A stretch of DNA of 64,000 bases from Cristatella mucedo (lineage: Eukaryota > Bryozoa > Phylactolaemata > Cristatellidae), in assembly GCA_009760855.2 (NCBI GenBank), contig WPIO01000045.1, forward strand, positions 810,001 through 874,000, in the 5' to 3' direction. Below are positions 36,888 through 64,000 of the stretch, piece after piece. A program made the position numbers and the translations under genes. Positions within the stretch are counted from its first letter, which is position 1; each line of letters begins with the position of its first letter. Below the pieces are notes generated by a model. The model saw only the letters and a list, made by a program, of their open reading frames with translations. It was not told where the DNA came from and ran no database searches.

Positions 36888-36965
36888 GGTGTTTAGGGTT
36901 TTAGAGTTTAGCGTTTAGGGTTTAGAATTTAGGGTTTTTAGGGCTTAGGCTTTAGCGTTTAGGGC
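36888..36965 (+). repeat. Degenerate TTTAGGG-like tract
   Basis: About ten imperfect copies of GTTTAGGG/TTTAGGG with variants TTTAGAG, TTTAGCG, TTTAGAA in 78 bases. It resembles telomeric repeat but is too worn to be a functional end. Confidence 0.7.
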
Positions 36966-37399
36966 AGGCTGAACCTCCTCCGCCTAAATCCACCCTTGCT
37001 CGTATTCTTCGTTTTAATTAGTGAGTATTAGGACATAACTAGGTCTCTTGATGTCGAGCTATACTCAGTAGACCTCTGAGGTTTAACGCTCATTTGCAGG
37101 AACTCGAGGCACTCTGTAGTTCGCGCCTGCTTTGGCGGGTACGAACATGTGCCTGGCGGCGTCGAGCGGGACCAAACTTCCGCAGAACCAAACTGTATAG
37201 CTCGCAGCTGTTGGCTCCATTAGAAACCATCCTTCCAATCCATTCATTCCTCTAATTATACTGAGTTGATTTTATTTTAATAGAGCATGGACTTCACTTA
37301 ATCACATAATATGTATTCTAACTTATACATTTATCAACATAGGGGCAGATGTCCTACCCCAGGGTGGAAATGTCGGGGGGGGGACAGTCCTAGGATCCA

Positions 37400-37400
<1 letters not shown>

Positions 37401-37431
<31 letters not shown>
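37401..37431 (+). repeat. Homopolymer run of 31 G
   Basis: Uninterrupted G run. A shorter 9-G run lies just upstream at 37375-37383. Length is likely uncertain in any assembly. Confidence 0.9.
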
Positions 37432-37432
<1 letters not shown>

Positions 37433-38640
37433 AATGTCCTACAACCGCAGCAAGCCGCCTACCCTCGCGAACAGCCAAGCTCGCTATGCTAATGCTTGGG
37501 TTTTCTGACCGTGCGACAAGCCTGCAGGGCGCTCCATGATCATCATTGCCTCGCTCCCTGTACACTGCCCAGATCGAGCTTCCTCGACCAAGACGTGCCC
37601 AGCAACGCTTGCATGAAAGCGACGCTTGCCGGGCACGACATCTCGCCTTTGGCAATCGCAGCTCGTGGCTAGCTCGAAAGTCCTAGCGGCAAAGAGCTTC
37701 ATGCTATCGCGGCACAGAACGGGTGCATTGGTGCTCGGAACGCTTCAAACTGCACTGCCTGCCGACGCATGCACGCCAGCATAGGCTCCATGTTTGAGAA
37801 TGAGGATAAAACTTCACCGGCTGCCGAAAACGGGCAAGGGGAAGACAGTGGCGTCGAAATGCTGCGAAGCGCCAACAAGCTCCACCGGGTTCAGCAAATG
37901 CAGTATCCCCAGCTTGACCTTCAATTCCAGCCCGTCTCGCTAGCGAAGCCAGCCACCAAGTTGGCTGTCGCTATACACCGGGAGCCGATAGCCTAGCCGT
38001 CGGCGGCCCTTCAGCGCCAGGGGGCGACCAGAGTGCTAGCTAGCTGGTGAGCAAGTGTGAGCCACCTTCATCAGCAGACACGGGGGGGGGGCAGAGCAGT
38101 ACCGAGAGGGAAGCGCTTGCTAGCTCGGCCACGTGGACCAAGCCACAGGGCCGCGTCCCTTGCAACGTCATACATAACCACGAAACGAAAGTGGCGCATC
38201 CCGTGTGAGACTGTGTTTGCGCAGCTCGCGGCGTCATCCATTTCGGCGACAAACACTCGCACGGTCGCCTATGCTGACCCAGCTGACGACGCCACCGAAC
38301 CGTGAGACGATGGCGCTCACGTTGCCGTGCTGGAAATTTCAAGTGTAAAGGCTTCTAAGGCACGCCAGCTCCGAGTGCCTCTGGCACGGTGGCTCCGGCT
38401 GGGCCTCGGAAGTGGAACCTAGAGCAGAAATTGAAGAGAAGAGGCCTCATTGAGCATCGTGACAATGAGATGAATGAACGAATCACATTCTCCCCCTTGG
38501 CCAGTCATGCTCAAGCCCTTCCAGCTGCAGTAGTGGGCGAATGGCTAGACACGAGAAACCTGCTCAGTCTGGGAAGCTACCTAGAGAAGCGTTCCAAAAC
38601 ACTGAGCTTCGAGGCAACATCCAGTCATGGGTGCAGTCGA
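37432..38640. other. GC-rich stretch without an identified gene
   Basis: Elevated G+C with several open frames of 60-190 codons on both strands, none resembling a known family. It could hold exons of an unrecognised gene or promoter-like sequence. Confidence 0.25.
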
Positions 38641-38649
38641 GCTACTGAG

Positions 38650-38942
38650 GGAGAGAGAGACAGACATACATACAGAGACAGAGAGAGAGAGAGACAGAGA
38701 GAGGCAGAGAGACAGAGAGACAGGGAGACAGAGACAGAAATAGAGAGAGACAGAGAGAGAGACAGGGAGATAGACAGACAGACAGAGACACAGAGAGAGA
38801 GAGAGAGACAGAGAGAGACAGAGACAGAGAGAGAGAAAGACAGAGAGAGACAGAGACAGAGAGAGAAAGAGCGAGAGAGAGAGAGAAAAGAGACAGACGA
38901 CAGAGACAGAGAGAGAAAGACAGAGAGAGACAGAGACAGAGA
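38650..38942. repeat. Purine-rich (GA/GACA)n imperfect microsatellite
   Basis: About 290 bases of GAGA and GACAGA units in mixed order. Translations give Arg-Glu/Asp or Ser-Leu runs that are repeat shadows. Confidence 0.95.
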
Positions 38943-40345
38943 TGAATGCTCCATCTAAGAACAACAGCCCAAGGGGATGCAGCTTGAGTGGAGCTTCCTG
39001 AGCATAAGGAAGACAGCATGGTTGGCAGAAGGCACCCCTGAAAGGTGGCGGCGAGGCAGGGTAGGCGATTTCGTGAAAAAGCGCAGGTTCAAAGAGCGCT
39101 GGCTGGCAGGGCATGAGCTTGTGTGCAAGCGACTGGTGGGGCGACTGCAGCTAACAAACAGATGGCATCAGATAAAAGAGCTGAGGGGCTAAGCCGATCC
39201 CTACATTAACCTCACTGCCTGTTGACCTAGCCAAGAAGCTACAGCTGGCTGAATGACACACACGGGAGCTTATAAGGCGATCTGAAGGATGACAGAGCAG
39301 AAGGCGCTCAGCACCTGTGCAAAGCGGTACTCATGAACCGATTACCTCATCTACCAGGTAAATCACGGACGAAGCTAAAGAGGTAAAGTAGGTAAAGTGT
39401 CGTGTGCTGACACAGTGTCACACTGTGTGGCCGCGAGCAGCGACCTCGAATATCTTGGGCAGCCATGTCGAGCATGGCACGTGTCGAGCCCTGTGCCGAG
39501 CAGCTGCCGAGCGTACGTGCAAGCGGGCAGGGCAGCTTACAAGCTGCGTTACAAGGGCAAGCTGCGATACAAAGCAGCAGTGAGAAGTCACGTTGGCACA
39601 TTGCTGAGGCTCAGGCTAGGTTGGCATATAATGGCCAAGGCCAAGCAGCAGTGAGCATCTGAAGCATAATTATAAGAAAGAATTTATTGAGAGCCCCAAA
39701 GAAAGCCAAAAGTCTGTTGAGGTATTTTACGCAAGCTGAAAAGAAGGCATACTAATCGCAGCAGGAATAATAATGACTTTAAGACAACCGAGTCTTGATT
39801 CAGGCTATTTAAAACATCATGCAGTAGGAGCAATAACCAGGAGTTAATCACGTGCAAGCTATCACCCGTCTGCGAGCACATCATAGCACAGTAGAAGACA
39901 CTAGAACACTCGGAGTCACTGCTTAATAGGACCTCTGGCTAACTACGTGAAATGAATCATACACAGACAAGCAGTCCAATTAAAGAAAAATGCAAGAAAA
40001 AAGAAACTTCACTGGGGCACTATATATAAAAATGCCTATCGCTCGTGTCCTTAGTAAAAAAAATACACTTTTTCAGAAAACACGGGAGCACAGGGGAGAT
40101 TTCATTCGGACTGAACAAAGGCTGTAAGACATACGACGATGTTTGGCTTTCTTTTTGAACTTTATCCAATCAGAAGACGACGAGGTGTCAGGGGGTAGTG
40201 AGTTCCAGGCTTTGGGAGCTTAAATGAGGGCAAGGTGTCCGAGGGATTTGCTATTCGCTACAAGCATCACCCACGCAGCAGCACGATGAATGCATTCTGA
40301 TGCACCCATCAATATTTGCCAACGAGCGGCACAGGAGCCACTTAC
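38943..40345. other. Non-coding stretch below the last firm sirtuin exon
   Basis: The C-terminal sirtuin exon is expected at or below here on the minus strand; I could not find it in this stretch. A weak LINE-like match ('gtgagttccaggctttggg') lies at about 40150-40250. The rest is unassigned. Confidence 0.3.
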
Positions 40346-63286
<22,941 letters not shown>

Positions 63287-63776
63287 AGGCTTTAGACACG
63301 ATACGAGACAAACGCGAGTAGGCACGGCACCAAGCGACGGCCGCGAGACCCGAGAGCAGTTGGGGGAAAGGAGGGGAAAGCCAAGCGGACACTTTACAGG
63401 ACCCGCTGTACACCAGCGTGAGGAGCTTGAAATTACCTCCACTTTGTAATTCGCGGGGCGGATGACTTCCTATTTGGCTCTCTGACCAGTAGGCCTTTTG
63501 AAACGAAGCACCACGGTATGAATATTCAACGCAGGATTAAATTTTGTCAATATTTTCAACAGAGGGCAGGACGAGAAGCCCGAGGACTGGTAAGCCAGAT
63601 ACTTTGGAAGGACGCACGTACGCATTGTCCCGTAGCTGCGAACAACCGAACCAAGCGCGGGGTTTTTTCCGCTGCATTCATAAGTTGGTTAAATCTGAAA
63701 CCGTATCCCTTGCATAAGACGGTCAACCAACCGGACATGATCGAAATCCACCGAGAATACTTTTCCAAGCAAATCA

Positions 63777-64000
63777 ACCTATGCTGGCTTGTTTAGATAA
63801 GGATACCGCGTCTAAGTTGGTCTATGCATTTGTGACATCGCGACTTGACTTCTGTAACTCGCTGCTCGCTGGCCTACCGGCATGTGCGATCAGGTGATTG
63901 CAGCTTGTGCAAAACTCTGCAGGTAGCCTCGTCTGTCGTGAAAGTCGAAGTTGCCACATCACACCACTTCTCGTCGACCTGCACTGGCTACTAGTCAAGC
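63777..64000 (+). mobile_element. LINE-B fragment running off the right edge
   Basis: Plus strand: 'ggcttgtttagataaggat', 'cttgacttctgtaactcgct', 'cacttctcgtcgacctgcac', as at 47840-48040. Continues beyond the window. Confidence 0.88.

Overview
This window looks like repeat-rich nuclear DNA from an animal, most likely an invertebrate. Three things point that way: spliced genes of animal families with kilobase introns and GT-AG junctions, a dense load of decayed LINEs and tRNA-derived SINEs, and long microsatellites. I see no operons, rRNA, CRISPR array or prokaryotic signature. The species cannot be named from the sequence. Few of the many short open frames are real; most lie in transposons, satellite or simple repeat.

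Genes. (1) A complete four-exon PLAC8/cornifelin-family gene lies on the minus strand at 12170-17698. It encodes 182 aa: a Pro/Gln/Tyr/Gly-rich head with an expanded QQYGQP repeat, then the Cys-rich PLAC8 domain. (2) A second gene of the same family and strand is represented by its first coding exon at 2026-2166; the rest is presumably beyond the left edge. (3) A mitochondrial class III sirtuin (SIRT5-type NAD-dependent deacylase) lies on the minus strand. Six coding exons between 53312 and 40346 join in frame and match the family closely. A seventh, encoding a mitochondrial-type leader, is proposed at 63218-63286, giving a gene of about 23 kb. The last C-terminal exon was not identified with confidence. 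(4) A GC-rich, CpG-dense block at 31330-32600 looks like a promoter island of an unidentified gene.

Mobile DNA. Two CR1/L2-type LINE families dominate, named here LINE-A (tail of ATTAC units) and LINE-B (tail of ATT units, preceded by a conserved stem-loop). No copy is intact. Two tRNA-derived SINE families occur. SINE1 ends with the same stem-loop as LINE-B, so LINE-B machinery probably mobilised it. SINE2 has another body. Nested insertions and inverted junctions are frequent, especially at 47.5-51.7 kb and 54.8-60.5 kb, inside the introns of the sirtuin gene.

Other repeats. From 23.2 to 27.2 kb there is a diverged satellite of about 167 bp period, arranged as two arms in opposite orientation around a short spacer. 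There are also long GA/CT tracts, a 31-base G run, a degenerate TTTAGGG-like tract, a minisatellite whose monomer changes from 19 to 15 bp, and a 32-bp-arm hairpin at a LINE rearrangement point.
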